Below, in pieces: positions 24,112-32,977 of a stretch of 64,000 bases of DNA. The stretch's first letter is position 1. Each line of letters starts with the position of its first letter. The notes beneath the pieces are model-generated. The model was not told the origin of the DNA and did not search any database. It saw only the letters and a list, made by a program, of their open reading frames with translations. Source of the DNA: Streptomyces tendae (GTDB lineage: Bacteria; Actinomycetota; Actinomycetes; Streptomycetales; Streptomycetaceae); the NCBI RefSeq assembly GCF_014650435.1, contig NZ_BMUY01000010.1, forward strand, positions 62,001 to 126,000, written 5' to 3'. Position numbers and translations under genes: made by a program.

Positions 24112-25551
24112 ATGCCCGCTTCCCGCGTCAAGTCCCCCCACCTCCTGGTCGCCGAATCCGGCGCCGACCGCGAAGGCCACGGCCTCAAGCGCACGATGGG
24201 GCTGTTCCAGCTCGTCTGCTTCGGCGTCGGCGCGATCGTCGGCACCGGCATCTTCGTCGGCCTGTCCGACTCGGTCGCCGAGGCCGGCCCGGCCGTCGTC
24301 GTCTCCTTCGTCCTCGCCGCGATCACCTGCGTGTTCACCGCGTTCGCCTTCGCCGAGCTGGGCGGCGCGATCCCGGTCTCCGGCTCCTCGTACTCCTTCG
24401 CCTACGCCGGGCTCGGCGAGCGGACCGCCTTCCTCGTCGGCTGGTGCCTGCTCCTGGAGTACGGCGTGTCCGTCTCGGCGGTCGCGGTCGGCTGGAGCCA
24501 GTACGTCAACGAACTGCTCGACAGCGTCCTGGGCATCCAGCTCCCGCACGCCCTCTCCGCGGGCCCCGGCGACGGCGGCGCGGTCAACCTGCCCGCGGTG
24601 ATCGTCATCGCCCTGGCCTGCGTGCTCCTGGTGCGCGGGGTACGGGAGAGCGCCCGCGCCACGGCCGCGATGGCCGTCCTCAAGCTGGCCGTCCTGATCG
24701 CCTTCTGCGCCATCGGCTTCACCGCCTTCCGGGACGGCAACCTCACCCCGTTCTCCCCGGCCGGTCTCGGCGGCATCGGCGCCGGCACCACGGCCGCCTT
24801 CTTCTCGTACATCGGCTTCGACGCCATCACCACGGCCGGTGAGGAGGCCAAGAACCCGCGCCGGGACATCCCCGTCGCCATCCTGGTCTGCATCGGCCTG
24901 GTCACTCTGCTGTACTGCGCGGTCGCCGTCGCCGCGATCGGGGCCGTGGGCGGCGACCAGGTCGGGAACCGGCCCGCCGCGCTCTCCTACGTCGTCGACG
25001 AGGTCACCGGCTCCGCGATCGGCGGTGGCGTGGTCGCCTTCGGCGCGGTCGTCGCCATCGCCTCGGTGGTGCTCGCCGTGATGTACGGCCAGACCCGGAT
25101 CCTCATGTCGATGTCCCGGGACGGGCTGATCCCCCGGGTCTTCGAGAAGGTCTCCCCGCGCACCGCGACCCCGGTAGCCGGCACCCTGATCGTCGGCGTG
25201 GTCTTCGCCCTCCCGGCGGCCTTCGCACCGCTCGACGCGGTGGTCAACCTGTGCACCATCGGCACCCTCGCCACCATGGCCGCCGTCAACGTCTCGGTGA
25301 TCACCCTGCGGCGCCGCGAACCGGGCCTCGCCCGCACCTTCCGTGTCCCGCTGTACCCGGTGACCCCGCTGCTCGGCGTCGGCTTCTGCCTGTACCTGAT
25401 GTACGAGACCGGCGGCGCCACCTGGCTCCAGTTCGCGGTGTTCCTCGCGGTGGGCCTGCTGGTGTACACGGCCTACGGCCGCAGGCACTCCCGTCTGGCC
25501 CGGGCCGCCGTCAGTGCGGACGACGCTGAGCGGGTACCGCAGGAAGCCTGA
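24112..25551 (+). CDS. APC-family amino acid permease (CAT-like)
   Basis: 479 residues with about 12-13 membrane helices. The start region HGLKRTMGLFQLVCFGVGAIVGTGIFV has the APC GxGxIxGTGIF motif; SGSSYSFAYAGLGE and FFSYIGFDAITTAGEEAKNPRRDIP are typical of the cationic amino acid transporter branch. By context it may carry arginine or ornithine for the deiminase and carbamoyltransferase just upstream. The ATG lacks a clear ribosome site. Its last 41 bases overlap the convergent ATPase gene. Confidence 0.9.
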   Translation: MPASRVKSPHLLVAESGADREGHGLKRTMGLFQLVCFGVGAIVGTGIFVGLSDSVAEAGPAVVVSFVLAAITCVFTAFAFAELGGAIPVSGSSYSFAYAGLGERTAFLVGWCLLLEYGVSVSAVAVGWSQYVNELLDSVLGIQLPHALSAGPGDGGAVNLPAVIVIALACVLLVRGVRESARATAAMAVLKLAVLIAFCAIGFTAFRDGNLTPFSPAGLGGIGAGTTAAFFSYIGFDAITTAGEEAKNPRRDIPVAILVCIGLVTLLYCAVAVAAIGAVGGDQVGNRPAALSYVVDEVTGSAIGGGVVAFGAVVAIASVVLAVMYGQTRILMSMSRDGLIPRVFEKVSPRTATPVAGTLIVGVVFALPAAFAPLDAVVNLCTIGTLATMAAVNVSVITLRRREPGLARTFRVPLYPVTPLLGVGFCLYLMYETGGATWLQFAVFLAVGLLVYTAYGRRHSRLARAAVSADDAERVPQEA

Positions 25552-25948
25552 ACCAGACCGCCTTGCCCGCCCCGGTGGGCCGGTGGCCGCAGGACGAGCT
25601 GAGGGCGCGGATCAGGAGCAGTCCGCGCCCGTCCTCGCGCCACGGGTCGGGCGGCTCCACGTCCGGCCGGGTGAGGTCGGCCGGCGGCGACGGGTCCGGG
25701 TCGTGCACCTCCACCTGGCAGCCGGTCGGCATCAGCTCCACCACCAGCTCGATCGGTGTCCGCCCGGAGGTGTGCTCGACGGCGTTGGCCACCAGCTCCG
25801 CCGTGAGCAGCTCCGCGGTGTCGCCGTCGGCCGTGTGCTCCAGCTCGGCCAGGGCGTTGCGCACCAGGGCACGCGCCACCGGCACGGCCGCGGCGGAGTG
25901 CGGCAGTGCGATGCGCCAGGAGGCGGGTGCGGGGGAGTGATCGTGCAC
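25511..25948 (-). CDS. RsbW/SpoIIAB-like ATP-binding protein (HATPase_c_2)
   Basis: 145 residues from the GTG at 25948. The fold is recognisable by SAAAVPVARALVRNALAEL, the N-box TAELLTAELVANAVEHTSG and the G1 box PWREDGRGLLLIRALSSSCG, ending KAVWFRLP. Streptomyces hold dozens of these small anti-sigma-like kinases; many lack a known partner. No anti-anti-sigma or sigma gene is adjacent, so partner and signal are unknown. The 3' end overlaps the permease gene tail-to-tail by 41 bp. Confidence 0.87.
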   Translation of the reverse strand: MHDHSPAPASWRIALPHSAAAVPVARALVRNALAELEHTADGDTAELLTAELVANAVEHTSGRTPIELVVELMPTGCQVEVHDPDPSPPADLTRPDVEPPDPWREDGRGLLLIRALSSSCGHRPTGAGKAVWFRLPAVPAQRRPH

Positions 25949-26094
25949 GGCAGGTCCGTTTCGTGGAGCAGGGGTGTCCTGTCCTGCTTTCAACCTTATG
26001 AATGGTACGGCGCCACCCGGCAGAGCCGTTCGACGGGCACCCCCGGGACCTTCGACCCTCGACACCGACGCCTCCGGCGTCTTATCGCGCACCC

Positions 26095-26108
26095 GTGACG
26101 ACAGTCAC
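26095..26108. promoter_or_regulatory. Candidate PaaX-type operator, GTGACGACAGTCAC
   Basis: Inverted repeat GTGAC-GACA-GTCAC located 25-38 bases before the enoyl-CoA hydratase start, next to a possible -10 (GATAACT). The first 13 bases recur exactly at 32892-32904, in front of the ligase and acyl-CoA dehydrogenase genes of the same pathway. The regulator encoded between them (30353-31207) is the obvious candidate binder; this is inference. Confidence 0.5.
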
Positions 26109-26132
26109 AGAAGGGTGATAACTTCGAGTGTC

Positions 26133-26960
26133 ATGAGTCCCTTCACCGGCTCCGCCGCCCCCACCCCCGACTGGCGGCACCTGCGCGTCGAGATCACCGA
26201 CGGCGTCGCCACCGTCACCCTCGCCCGCCCCGACAAGCTCAACGCGCTCACCTTCGAGGCATACGCCGACCTGCGCGACCTGCTCGCCGAGCTGTCCCGC
26301 CGGCGGTCCGTGCGGGCGCTGGTGCTGGCCGGCGAGGGGCGCGGCTTCTGCTCCGGCGGCGACGTGGACGAGATCATCGGCGCGACCCTGTCCATGGACA
26401 CCGCCGAGCTGCTCGACTTCAACCGGATGACCGGCCAGGTGGTGCGGGCGGTACGGGAGTGCCCGTTCCCGGTGATCGCCGCGCTGCACGGGGTCGCCGC
26501 CGGAGCGGGCGCGGTCCTCGCCCTGGCCGCCGACTTCCGCGTCGCCGACCCCACCGCCCGCTTCGCCTTCCTCTTCACCCGCGTCGGCCTCTCCGGCGGC
26601 GACATGGGCGCCGCCTACCTGCTGCCCCGCGTCGTCGGCCTCGGCCACGCCACCCGCCTGCTCATGCTCGGCGACACGGTCCGCGCGCCCGAGGCGGAGC
26701 GCATCGGCCTGATCAGCGAACTGACCGAGGAGGGCCGCGCCGACGAGGCCGCCCACACCCTCGCCCGCCGCCTGGCCGACGGCCCGGCCCTGGCCCACGC
26801 CCAGACCAAGGCCCTCCTCACGGCCGAGCTGGACATGCCGCTCGCGGCCGCGGTGGAACTGGACGCGTCCACACAGGCCCTCCTGATGACCGGCGAGGAC
26901 TACGCCGAGTTCCACGCGGCCTTCACGGAGAAGCGCCCCCCGAAGTGGCAAGGAAGGTAG
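26133..26960 (+). CDS. Enoyl-CoA hydratase/isomerase family protein
   Basis: 275 residues from the ATG at 26133; no strong ribosome site precedes it. Crotonase features: GVATVTLARPDKLNALTFEAYADL, the oxyanion-hole loop GEGRGFCSGGDVDEIIG, then PVIAALHGVAAGAGAVLALAADFRVADPTARFAF and a Gly-rich GLSGGDMGAAYLLPRVVG. It would hydrate or isomerise a ring-derived enoyl-CoA after dearomatisation. It is immediately followed, 4 bases later, by the aminobenzoyl-CoA monooxygenase/reductase, so the two are one transcription unit. Confidence 0.9.
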   Translation: MSPFTGSAAPTPDWRHLRVEITDGVATVTLARPDKLNALTFEAYADLRDLLAELSRRRSVRALVLAGEGRGFCSGGDVDEIIGATLSMDTAELLDFNRMTGQVVRAVRECPFPVIAALHGVAAGAGAVLALAADFRVADPTARFAFLFTRVGLSGGDMGAAYLLPRVVGLGHATRLLMLGDTVRAPEAERIGLISELTEEGRADEAAHTLARRLADGPALAHAQTKALLTAELDMPLAAAVELDASTQALLMTGEDYAEFHAAFTEKRPPKWQGR

Positions 26961-26964
26961 GGCG

Positions 26965-29346
26965 ATGGTGTCGACACGGGGGAGCATGCCAACCTCAGGG
27001 GCGCGGGGAACTGCGCGAGCAACCACAACAAACCCGCACTCGCCCGCGAAGACCAGCCACCTCCTACAAGCGGCGATCATCGGCGGCGGCCCCGGCGGCC
27101 TCTACACCGCCGCCCTCCTCAAACGCCTCGCCCCCGACCGCGAGGTCACCGTCTACGAACGCAACGCCCCCGACGACACCTTCGGCTTCGGCGTAGTCCT
27201 CTCCGACGAGACCCTGGGCGGCATCGAACACGCCGACCCAGCCGTCTACGAGGCCCTCAAGACCCACTTCGTCCGCTGGGACGACATCGACATCGTCCAC
27301 CGAAACACCCGCCACACCTCCGGAGGACACCGCTTCGCCGCCCTCGGCCGCCGCCGCCTCCTCGAAATCCTGCACGACCGCTGCCGCGACCTTGGCGTCG
27401 ACCTGCGCCTGCGCACCGAGGCACCGCCCCCGGACGAGCTCGCGCGCACCCACGACCTCGTCGTCGCCGCCGACGGAGTCCACAGCGCCACCCGCGAGGC
27501 GTACCGCGACGTCTTCCGGCCGCACCTCACCCCCCACCGCTGCCGCTACATCTGGCTCGCCGCCGACTTCGCCTTCGACGCGTTCCGCTTCGAGATCGCC
27601 GAGACCGAGCACGGCGTGATGCAACTGCACGGCTACCCCTATGCGCCGGACGCCTCCACCGTCATCGTCGAGATGCGCGAGGAGGTCTGGCGGGCGGCCG
27701 GCTTCGACGAACTGGACGAGACGGAATCCACCGCCCGCTGCGGCAAGATCTTCGCCGACGCGCTCGGCGGCCGCCCGCTGCGGTCCAACAAGTCCGCGTG
27801 GACCACCTTCCGCACGGTCGTCAACGAACGCTGGTCGCACGGCAACATCGTCCTGATCGGCGACGCCGCGCACACCGCCCACTTCTCCATCGGCTCCGGC
27901 ACCAAGCTGGCCGTGGAGGACGCCCTCGCGCTCGCCGCCTGCCTGGCGGAGCGGCCCACCCTCCAGGAGGCACTCAGTGCCTACGAGGAGGAGCGGCGTC
28001 CCGTCGTCGCCTCCACCCAGCGGGCGGCCAAGGCCAGCCTGGAGTGGTTCGAGGACCTGGACCGTTACCTCGCCCAGCCGCCGCGCCAGTTCGCCTTCAA
28101 CCTGCTCACCCGCAGCCGCCGGGTCACCCACGAGAACCTGCGGCTGCGCGACGCCGGCTTCACGGACTCCGTTGAGCGCGAGTTCGGCTGCCCGCCGCAC
28201 ACGCCCCCGATGTTCACCCCGTTCCGGCTGCGCGGCCTGACCCTGCGCAACCGCGTCGTCGTCTCCCCGATGGACATGTACTCGGCCACCGACGGCGTCC
28301 CCGGCGACTTCCACCTGGTCCACCTGGGGGCCAGGGCCCTCGGCGGCGCCGCACTGGTGATGACCGAGATGGTGTGCGTCAGCGCGGAGGGCCGCATCAC
28401 CCCCGGCTGCGCGGGCCTCTACACCGGCCGGCAGGGCGAGGCGTGGCGGCGGATCACCGACTTCGTGCACGACAGCGCGCCCGGCACCGCGATCGGCGTG
28501 CAGCTCGGCCACAGCGGCCGCAAGGGCTCGACCCGGCTGATGTGGGAGGGCATGGACGAACCGCTGCCCGAGGGCAACTGGCCCCTGGTGGCGCCCTCCC
28601 CGCTGCCGTACCGGCCCGGCGGGCAGATCCCGGGCGAGCTGACCGGGGCGCAACTGACCGACGTGCGGGAGCAGTTCCGGGCTGCCGCCGGACGGGCCGC
28701 CGGGGCCGGTTTCGACCTGCTCGAACTGCACTGCGCCCACGGCTACCTGCTCTCCGGCTTCCTCTCCCCGCTCACCAACCGCCGCACCGACGCCTACGGC
28801 GGTTCACTGGAGGGTCGGCTGCGCTTCCCGCTGGAGGTCTTCGACGCCGTACGCGAGGTGTGGCCCGACGAGCGGCCCATGACCGTACGGATCTCCGCCA
28901 CCGACTGGGCCGAGGGCGGCACGAGCGCCGAGGAGGCGGTGGAGATCGCCCGGGCCTTCGCCGCGCACGGGGCCGACGCCATCGACGTGTCCACGGGCCA
29001 GGTCGTCACCGGTGAACGGCCGGAGTTCGGGCGGTCGTACCAGACCCCGTACGCCGACCGCATCCGGCACGAGGCGGGCGTCCCGGTGATCGCCGTCGGC
29101 GCGATCTCCTCCTGGGACGACGTCAACTCGCTGGTCCTGGCCGGACGCACCGACCTGTGCGCGCTGGCCCGCCCGCACCTCTACGACCCGCACTGGACGC
29201 TGCACGCCGCCGCCGAACAGGGCTACGACGGACCGGGCGCCGCCTGGCCGGCGCCGTACCGGGCGGGCAGCCGGCCACCGCGCACCGGGCGGACCGACGC
29301 CCCCAAGCCGAGGCTCACGCTGCACGGACCGGGTCAGGACGGGTAG
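26965..29346 (+). CDS. Bifunctional flavin monooxygenase / old-yellow-enzyme reductase (2-aminobenzoyl-CoA monooxygenase/reductase or salicylyl-CoA 5-hydroxylase type)
   Basis: 793 residues. Residues about 37-400 are an FAD hydroxylase with AAIIGGGPGGLYTAALLKR and IVLIGDAAHTAHFSIGSGTK; residues about 410-770 are an OYE-type FMN reductase with RNRVVVSPMDMYSA, LLELHCAHGYLLSGFLSPLTN and VITGERPEFGRSYQTPYA-like barrel motifs. This two-domain order is that of 2-aminobenzoyl-CoA monooxygenase/reductase, which hydroxylates and reduces the ring in one protein; database labels also use salicylyl-CoA 5-hydroxylase. The ATG at 26965 has AAGGAAGG upstream. No later start codon precedes the FAD motif, so about 35 N-terminal residues derived from an interspersed repeat must be translated. 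Confidence 0.9.
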   Translation: MVSTRGSMPTSGARGTARATTTNPHSPAKTSHLLQAAIIGGGPGGLYTAALLKRLAPDREVTVYERNAPDDTFGFGVVLSDETLGGIEHADPAVYEALKTHFVRWDDIDIVHRNTRHTSGGHRFAALGRRRLLEILHDRCRDLGVDLRLRTEAPPPDELARTHDLVVAADGVHSATREAYRDVFRPHLTPHRCRYIWLAADFAFDAFRFEIAETEHGVMQLHGYPYAPDASTVIVEMREEVWRAAGFDELDETESTARCGKIFADALGGRPLRSNKSAWTTFRTVVNERWSHGNIVLIGDAAHTAHFSIGSGTKLAVEDALALAACLAERPTLQEALSAYEEERRPVVASTQRAAKASLEWFEDLDRYLAQPPRQFAFNLLTRSRRVTHENLRLRDAGFTDSVEREFGCPPHTPPMFTPFRLRGLTLRNRVVVSPMDMYSATDGVPGDFHLVHLGARALGGAALVMTEMVCVSAEGRITPGCAGLYTGRQGEAWRRITDFVHDSAPGTAIGVQLGHSGRKGSTRLMWEGMDEPLPEGNWPLVAPSPLPYRPGGQIPGELTGAQLTDVREQFRAAAGRAAGAGFDLLELHCAHGYLLSGFLSPLTNRRTDAYGGSLEGRLRFPLEVFDAVREVWPDERPMTVRISATDWAEGGTSAEEAVEIARAFAAHGADAIDVSTGQVVTGERPEFGRSYQTPYADRIRHEAGVPVIAVGAISSWDDVNSLVLAGRTDLCALARPHLYDPHWTLHAAAEQGYDGPGAAWPAPYRAGSRPPRTGRTDAPKPRLTLHGPGQDG
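26995..27048 (+). repeat. Streptomyces interspersed repeat (AGGGGCGCGGGGAACTGCGCGA type)
   Basis: The string CAGGGGCGCGGGGAACTGCG followed by CGAGCAACCACAACAAACCC matches an interspersed repeat that I recognise from many Streptomyces genomes, usually between genes. Here it is inside the coding start of the monooxygenase/reductase and encodes a Thr/Ala/Arg-rich leader. Confidence 0.7.
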
Positions 29347-30269
29347 CCCCAGGCCGCGCACATCGGGCGCAGCCGCTCGGGGACCTCGTCCTTGCCGGGC
29401 AGCTCGCGCCCCGGCTGCACGGTGCCGGTGCGGATGTTCTCCCGCCAGTCGCCCAGGCCCCTGACCAGCTCGGCGTTGCCCTTCTTGCCGTAGTTCAGCA
29501 TCTGGGGTGCGTAGTCGACGTCGAGGTACGCGCACAGCCGGCGCATCTCGCGCTCGGGGTCGTCGGTGATGTCCTCGTAGCGCACGGTGAAACCGTCGGC
29601 GTCCGCGGTACGGGCCTCCTCGACGGCCGTCATGTAGCGCAGCACGTCCGTGACGGCCGTGTCGTGCGGCCGCTTGACGGGGTCGGTCTCGTGCCACGAG
29701 CGGGCGATCGACACGGGGTGGCGCAGCAGGAAGACGAAGCGCGCGTCGGGCCAGCAGTCCTTGAGGCGCTGGTACATGTACACGTTGGCCGGTGTCTTCT
29801 CGACCACGAAGTCCTTGCCGGATCCGAGGAGTTCGCGGTGCAGGACGCGGTCCCACAGCAGGTGCTCCAGGTCGCCGCGCCCGAGGCCGAGGGCGCCCAT
29901 CGCCCGCTCCGAGAACCAGTTGGTGCAGCTCACCTCCAGCTTGCCGATGTGCAGCTCGTGCGGGGCGTGCAGCCGCGGGTGGGCGCCCAGCATCATGCGC
30001 AGCAGGGTGGAGCCGGACCGGATGGACGAGATGATGAAGACGGGTCGTCGCAGCAGTCGTTCGGTCGGCAGTTCCTCGGCCGACGGACATCGGTACGCGG
30101 CCGCCTGCGGGGCGGCGGGTCGCGCGGCGGACTCCATCCCCTGCTTTCCCGGCTTCCCCTGCTTTCCCGGCCTTCCCTTCGGACTCCCCTTCGCCGCCTG
30201 GGGTGCTCTCCGTACCTGGAGGCCGGTGGTCACGGTGAGGGCCCGGTTCAAGTTGCGTGCGAGACTCAT
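29334..30269 (-). CDS. PAPS-dependent sulfotransferase family protein
   Basis: 311 residues. The 5'-phosphosulfate loop is FIISSIRSGSTLLRMMLGAHP and the 3'-phosphate region is DARFVFLLRHPVSIARSW; the late YEDITDDPEREMRRLCAYLDVDY also fits the family. It would transfer sulfate from PAPS to an unknown hydroxyl or amine. Residues about 25-45 are a Gly/Lys/Pro repeat (GKQGKPGKQG) coded by CCCTGCTTTCCCGG repeats. It overlaps the monooxygenase gene tail-to-tail by 13 bp and splits the aromatic-acid cluster, with no evident link to that pathway. Confidence 0.87.
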   Translation of the reverse strand: MSLARNLNRALTVTTGLQVRRAPQAAKGSPKGRPGKQGKPGKQGMESAARPAAPQAAAYRCPSAEELPTERLLRRPVFIISSIRSGSTLLRMMLGAHPRLHAPHELHIGKLEVSCTNWFSERAMGALGLGRGDLEHLLWDRVLHRELLGSGKDFVVEKTPANVYMYQRLKDCWPDARFVFLLRHPVSIARSWHETDPVKRPHDTAVTDVLRYMTAVEEARTADADGFTVRYEDITDDPEREMRRLCAYLDVDYAPQMLNYGKKGNAELVRGLGDWRENIRTGTVQPGRELPGKDEVPERLRPMCAAWGYPS

Positions 30270-30352
30270 GCGTCCGCACGGTAGGTGACAAACCTGAGAA
30301 GAGGGTCTGAGAAGGCTGAGGGTTCGCTGATCCCGTCAGAATGTGACGTGAC

Positions 30353-31207
30353 TCACTCGGGCTCGTTTGCCGGGGGTGGCGTCGGGTCCATCGCCGCGTA
30401 GTGCGCGCCCGCGTCGCGCAGCCGCTCGTGCAGCGCCCGGAAGACGGCCGCCGAGCGCATGCCCGGCCAGCCCTCGGGCAGCAGCCCGGCGGGCAGCCCG
30501 GGATCCGTGTAGGGCAGGTGGCGCCAGGAGTCCAGGGCGAGGAGGTAGTCGCGGTAGGCATCCTCGGGCGGCGTGTCCGTGCGGCGCTCCCAGTCGTGCA
30601 GCACGCGCGCGTGGCGGTCGAGGAACGCCTCGTGCTCCTTGGCGATCGCCGCCAGGTCCCACCAGCGGGCCACCGCCTCGGCGGTCGCCGTGAAACCCAG
30701 GTGCTCCCCGCGGAAGAAGTCCACGTAGGAGTCCAGGCCCAGGCGGCCCAGCGCGTGCCGGGTCTCCGCGTACAGGCGGGCCGGGGCGATCCACACGCCG
30801 GGGGCCGCGGTGCCGAAGCCGAGCCCGGCCAGGCGCGAGCGCAGGACGTGCCGCTTCTGCCGTTCCGACTCGGGCACCGAGAACACGGCGAGCACCCAGC
30901 CCTCGTCCCCGTGGGGTGCGGTCGCGTACACGCGCCGGTCTCCGTCGTCCAGCAACTGGCGGGCCTCGGCGGAGAGTTCGTAACCGGCCGCGCCCTCGGC
31001 CGTACGGGCCGGCAGCAGCAGTCCGCGCCGCTTCAGCCGGGACACCGACGAGCGCACGGAGGGGGCGTCCACCCCGACCGCCGACAGGAGCCGGATCAGC
31101 TCGGCGACGGGCACCGGGCCCGGCGCGAAGCGACCGTACGCGCCGTAGAGCGTGACGATGAGGGACCGCGGGGCGTGCTGTACGTGCTGGTCGGACACGT
31201 TGATCAT
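30353..31207 (-). CDS. PaaX-family transcriptional repressor
   Basis: 284 residues from the ATG at 31207, overlapping the ligase stop as ATGA. The N-terminal winged helix has PRSLIVTLYGAYGRFAPGPVPVAELIRLL and PSVRSSVSRLKRRGLLLPAR; the middle has the PaaX-like VLAVFSVPESERQKRHVLRSRLAGLGFGTAAPGVWIAP. PaaX proteins are repressors released by aryl-CoA thioesters. Being co-transcribed with an aryl-CoA ligase, this one probably senses the CoA product and autoregulates through GTGACGACAGTCA sites at 26095 and 32892. Confidence 0.9.
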   Translation of the reverse strand: MINVSDQHVQHAPRSLIVTLYGAYGRFAPGPVPVAELIRLLSAVGVDAPSVRSSVSRLKRRGLLLPARTAEGAAGYELSAEARQLLDDGDRRVYATAPHGDEGWVLAVFSVPESERQKRHVLRSRLAGLGFGTAAPGVWIAPARLYAETRHALGRLGLDSYVDFFRGEHLGFTATAEAVARWWDLAAIAKEHEAFLDRHARVLHDWERRTDTPPEDAYRDYLLALDSWRHLPYTDPGLPAGLLPEGWPGMRSAAVFRALHERLRDAGAHYAAMDPTPPPANEPE

Positions 31208-32838
31208 CTTATGTCGTCGGCGGCCGGGCCGAGGAGGCGGTAGCGCTGGAGCTTGCCGGTCGCCGTGCGCGGCAGCGCGTCCAGGAAGACGATCTCGCGC
31301 GGACACTTGTACGGCGCCAGCTCCGACCGCAGGAAGTCGCGCAGGGCGTCCGCGTCCCGCACCGACCCCTCCCGCAGCACCGCGTGCGCCACCACGACCT
31401 GCCCCCGGCGCTGGTCGGGACGGCCCACCACCGCCGCCTCCACCACGTCCGGATGGCGCAGCAGCGCGTCCTCCACCTCGGGACCGGCGATGTTGTACCC
31501 GGAGGAGATGATCATGTCGTCGGCGCGGGCCACATACCGGAAGTACCCGTCGGGCTCGCGGACGTAGGTGTCCCCGGTGACGTTCCAGCCGTCGCGCACG
31601 TACTCCCGCTGGCGCGGATCGGCCAGGTAGCGGCAGCCCACCGGCCCGCGCACCGCCAGCAGTCCGGGCTCCCCGTCGGGGACCGGCGCGCCGTTCGCGT
31701 CCTGCACACGCGCGTGCCACCCCGGCACCGGCACACCCGTCGTGCCGGGCCTGATGGCGTCGTCCGCCGCGGACACGAAGATGTGCAGCAGCTCGGTGGC
31801 GCCGATGCCGTTGATGATCCGCAGCCCGGTGCGCTCGTGCCAGGACCGCCAGGTGGCCGCGGGCAGGTTTTCACCCGCCGAGACGCAGCGCCTGAGGCTC
31901 GTCACGTCGTACGCGTCCAGTTCGTCGAGCATCGCGCGGTACGCCGTGGGCGCGGTGAACAGCACCGACACCCGGTGCTCGGCGACGGCCGGCAACAGCT
32001 GCCTGGGGCCCGCCTGTTCCAGCAGCAGGGCGCACGCCCCGGCCCGCATCGGGAAGACCACGAGACCACCGAGCCCGAAGGTGAAACCGAGCGGCGGGCT
32101 GCCCGCGAAGAGGTCGTCCGGGCGCGGCTCGAGCACCTGCGCGGAGAAGGTGTCGGCGATCGCCAGCACGTCGCGGTGGAAGTGCATGCAGCCCTTGGGT
32201 CGACCGGTGGTGCCCGAGGTGAACGCGATCAGCGCCACGTCGTCGGCGGCGGTGTCGACGGCCTCGAACGGCGGACCGGGCGTCCCGCCGGGCGCCGTAC
32301 GGACGTGCAGGTCGTCCGGCGCGTCCCCGCCGTACGTGGTGATCCCGAGGCCGGGGATCTCCGCCTTGGCCAGGTCGTCGACGGCCCGGACGTCGCACAG
32401 CGCGTGCCGCACCCGGGCGATCTCGCAGATCGCGCGCAGTTCGTGCGGGCGCTGCTGGGCCAGCACGGTGACCGCCACCGCGCCCGCCTTCAGCACCGCC
32501 AGCCAGCACGCGGCCAGCCACGGGGTGGTGGGGCCGCGCAGCAGCACCCGGTTTCCCGGGACGACACCGAGGTCCGCGGTGAGCACGTGCGCGATCCGGT
32601 CGACGCGGTCCCGCAGCTCGCCGTACGTCCAGGTGTCCCCGGACGCGGTGCGGAAGACCGGGCGGTCGTCGGGCGGGCCGGCGAGCAGCTCGGCGGCGCA
32701 GTTCAGCCGCGCCGGGTAGTGCAGCTCGGGCAGCTCGAAGAGGAGCTTCGGCCACTGCTCGGGGGGCGGCAGGTGGTCGCGCGCGAAGGTGTCGACGTGG
32801 GCCGAGCGGTGCGGGTCCGCGGGGCGCGGATCGGCCAT
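31204..32838 (-). CDS. Aryl-CoA ligase, benzoate/2-aminobenzoate-CoA ligase family
   Basis: 544 residues from the ATG at 32838 (AAAGGGGG upstream). Adenylate-forming motifs: ALIAFTSGTTGRPKGCMHFH (P-loop), INGIGATELLHIF, RDGWNVTGDTYVREPDGYF and the C-terminal PRTATGKLQRYRLL with the catalytic Lys. The spacing and IGATELLH motif fit benzoate-type ligases. It should activate an aromatic acid, most likely 2-aminobenzoate given the neighbouring monooxygenase/reductase, to its CoA thioester using ATP. It heads a two-gene unit with the PaaX-type regulator and is divergent from the acyl-CoA dehydrogenase. Confidence 0.9.
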   Translation of the reverse strand: MADPRPADPHRSAHVDTFARDHLPPPEQWPKLLFELPELHYPARLNCAAELLAGPPDDRPVFRTASGDTWTYGELRDRVDRIAHVLTADLGVVPGNRVLLRGPTTPWLAACWLAVLKAGAVAVTVLAQQRPHELRAICEIARVRHALCDVRAVDDLAKAEIPGLGITTYGGDAPDDLHVRTAPGGTPGPPFEAVDTAADDVALIAFTSGTTGRPKGCMHFHRDVLAIADTFSAQVLEPRPDDLFAGSPPLGFTFGLGGLVVFPMRAGACALLLEQAGPRQLLPAVAEHRVSVLFTAPTAYRAMLDELDAYDVTSLRRCVSAGENLPAATWRSWHERTGLRIINGIGATELLHIFVSAADDAIRPGTTGVPVPGWHARVQDANGAPVPDGEPGLLAVRGPVGCRYLADPRQREYVRDGWNVTGDTYVREPDGYFRYVARADDMIISSGYNIAGPEVEDALLRHPDVVEAAVVGRPDQRRGQVVVAHAVLREGSVRDADALRDFLRSELAPYKCPREIVFLDALPRTATGKLQRYRLLGPAADDIR

Positions 32839-32891
32839 GGCGGTTCGCCCCCTTTGTCGTGGTGGGCTCGCGCAACGAGCGTATCGTGTTG

Positions 32892-32904
32892 GTGACGACA
32901 GTCA
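32892..32904. promoter_or_regulatory. Second copy of the candidate PaaX-type operator, GTGACGACAGTCA
   Basis: In the 139-base divergent gap between the ligase and acyl-CoA dehydrogenase genes. Thirteen bases are identical to 26095-26107; the right arm here reads GTCAA instead of GTCAC. From this position it could control both directions. Confidence 0.5.
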
Positions 32905-32977
32905 ACGGGGCGCGATAGCCTCGGCCGTGGCCCAGTGGCCCGTCCGACGGGCCGGGGAGCGGCGGAAGGGACCGGCG

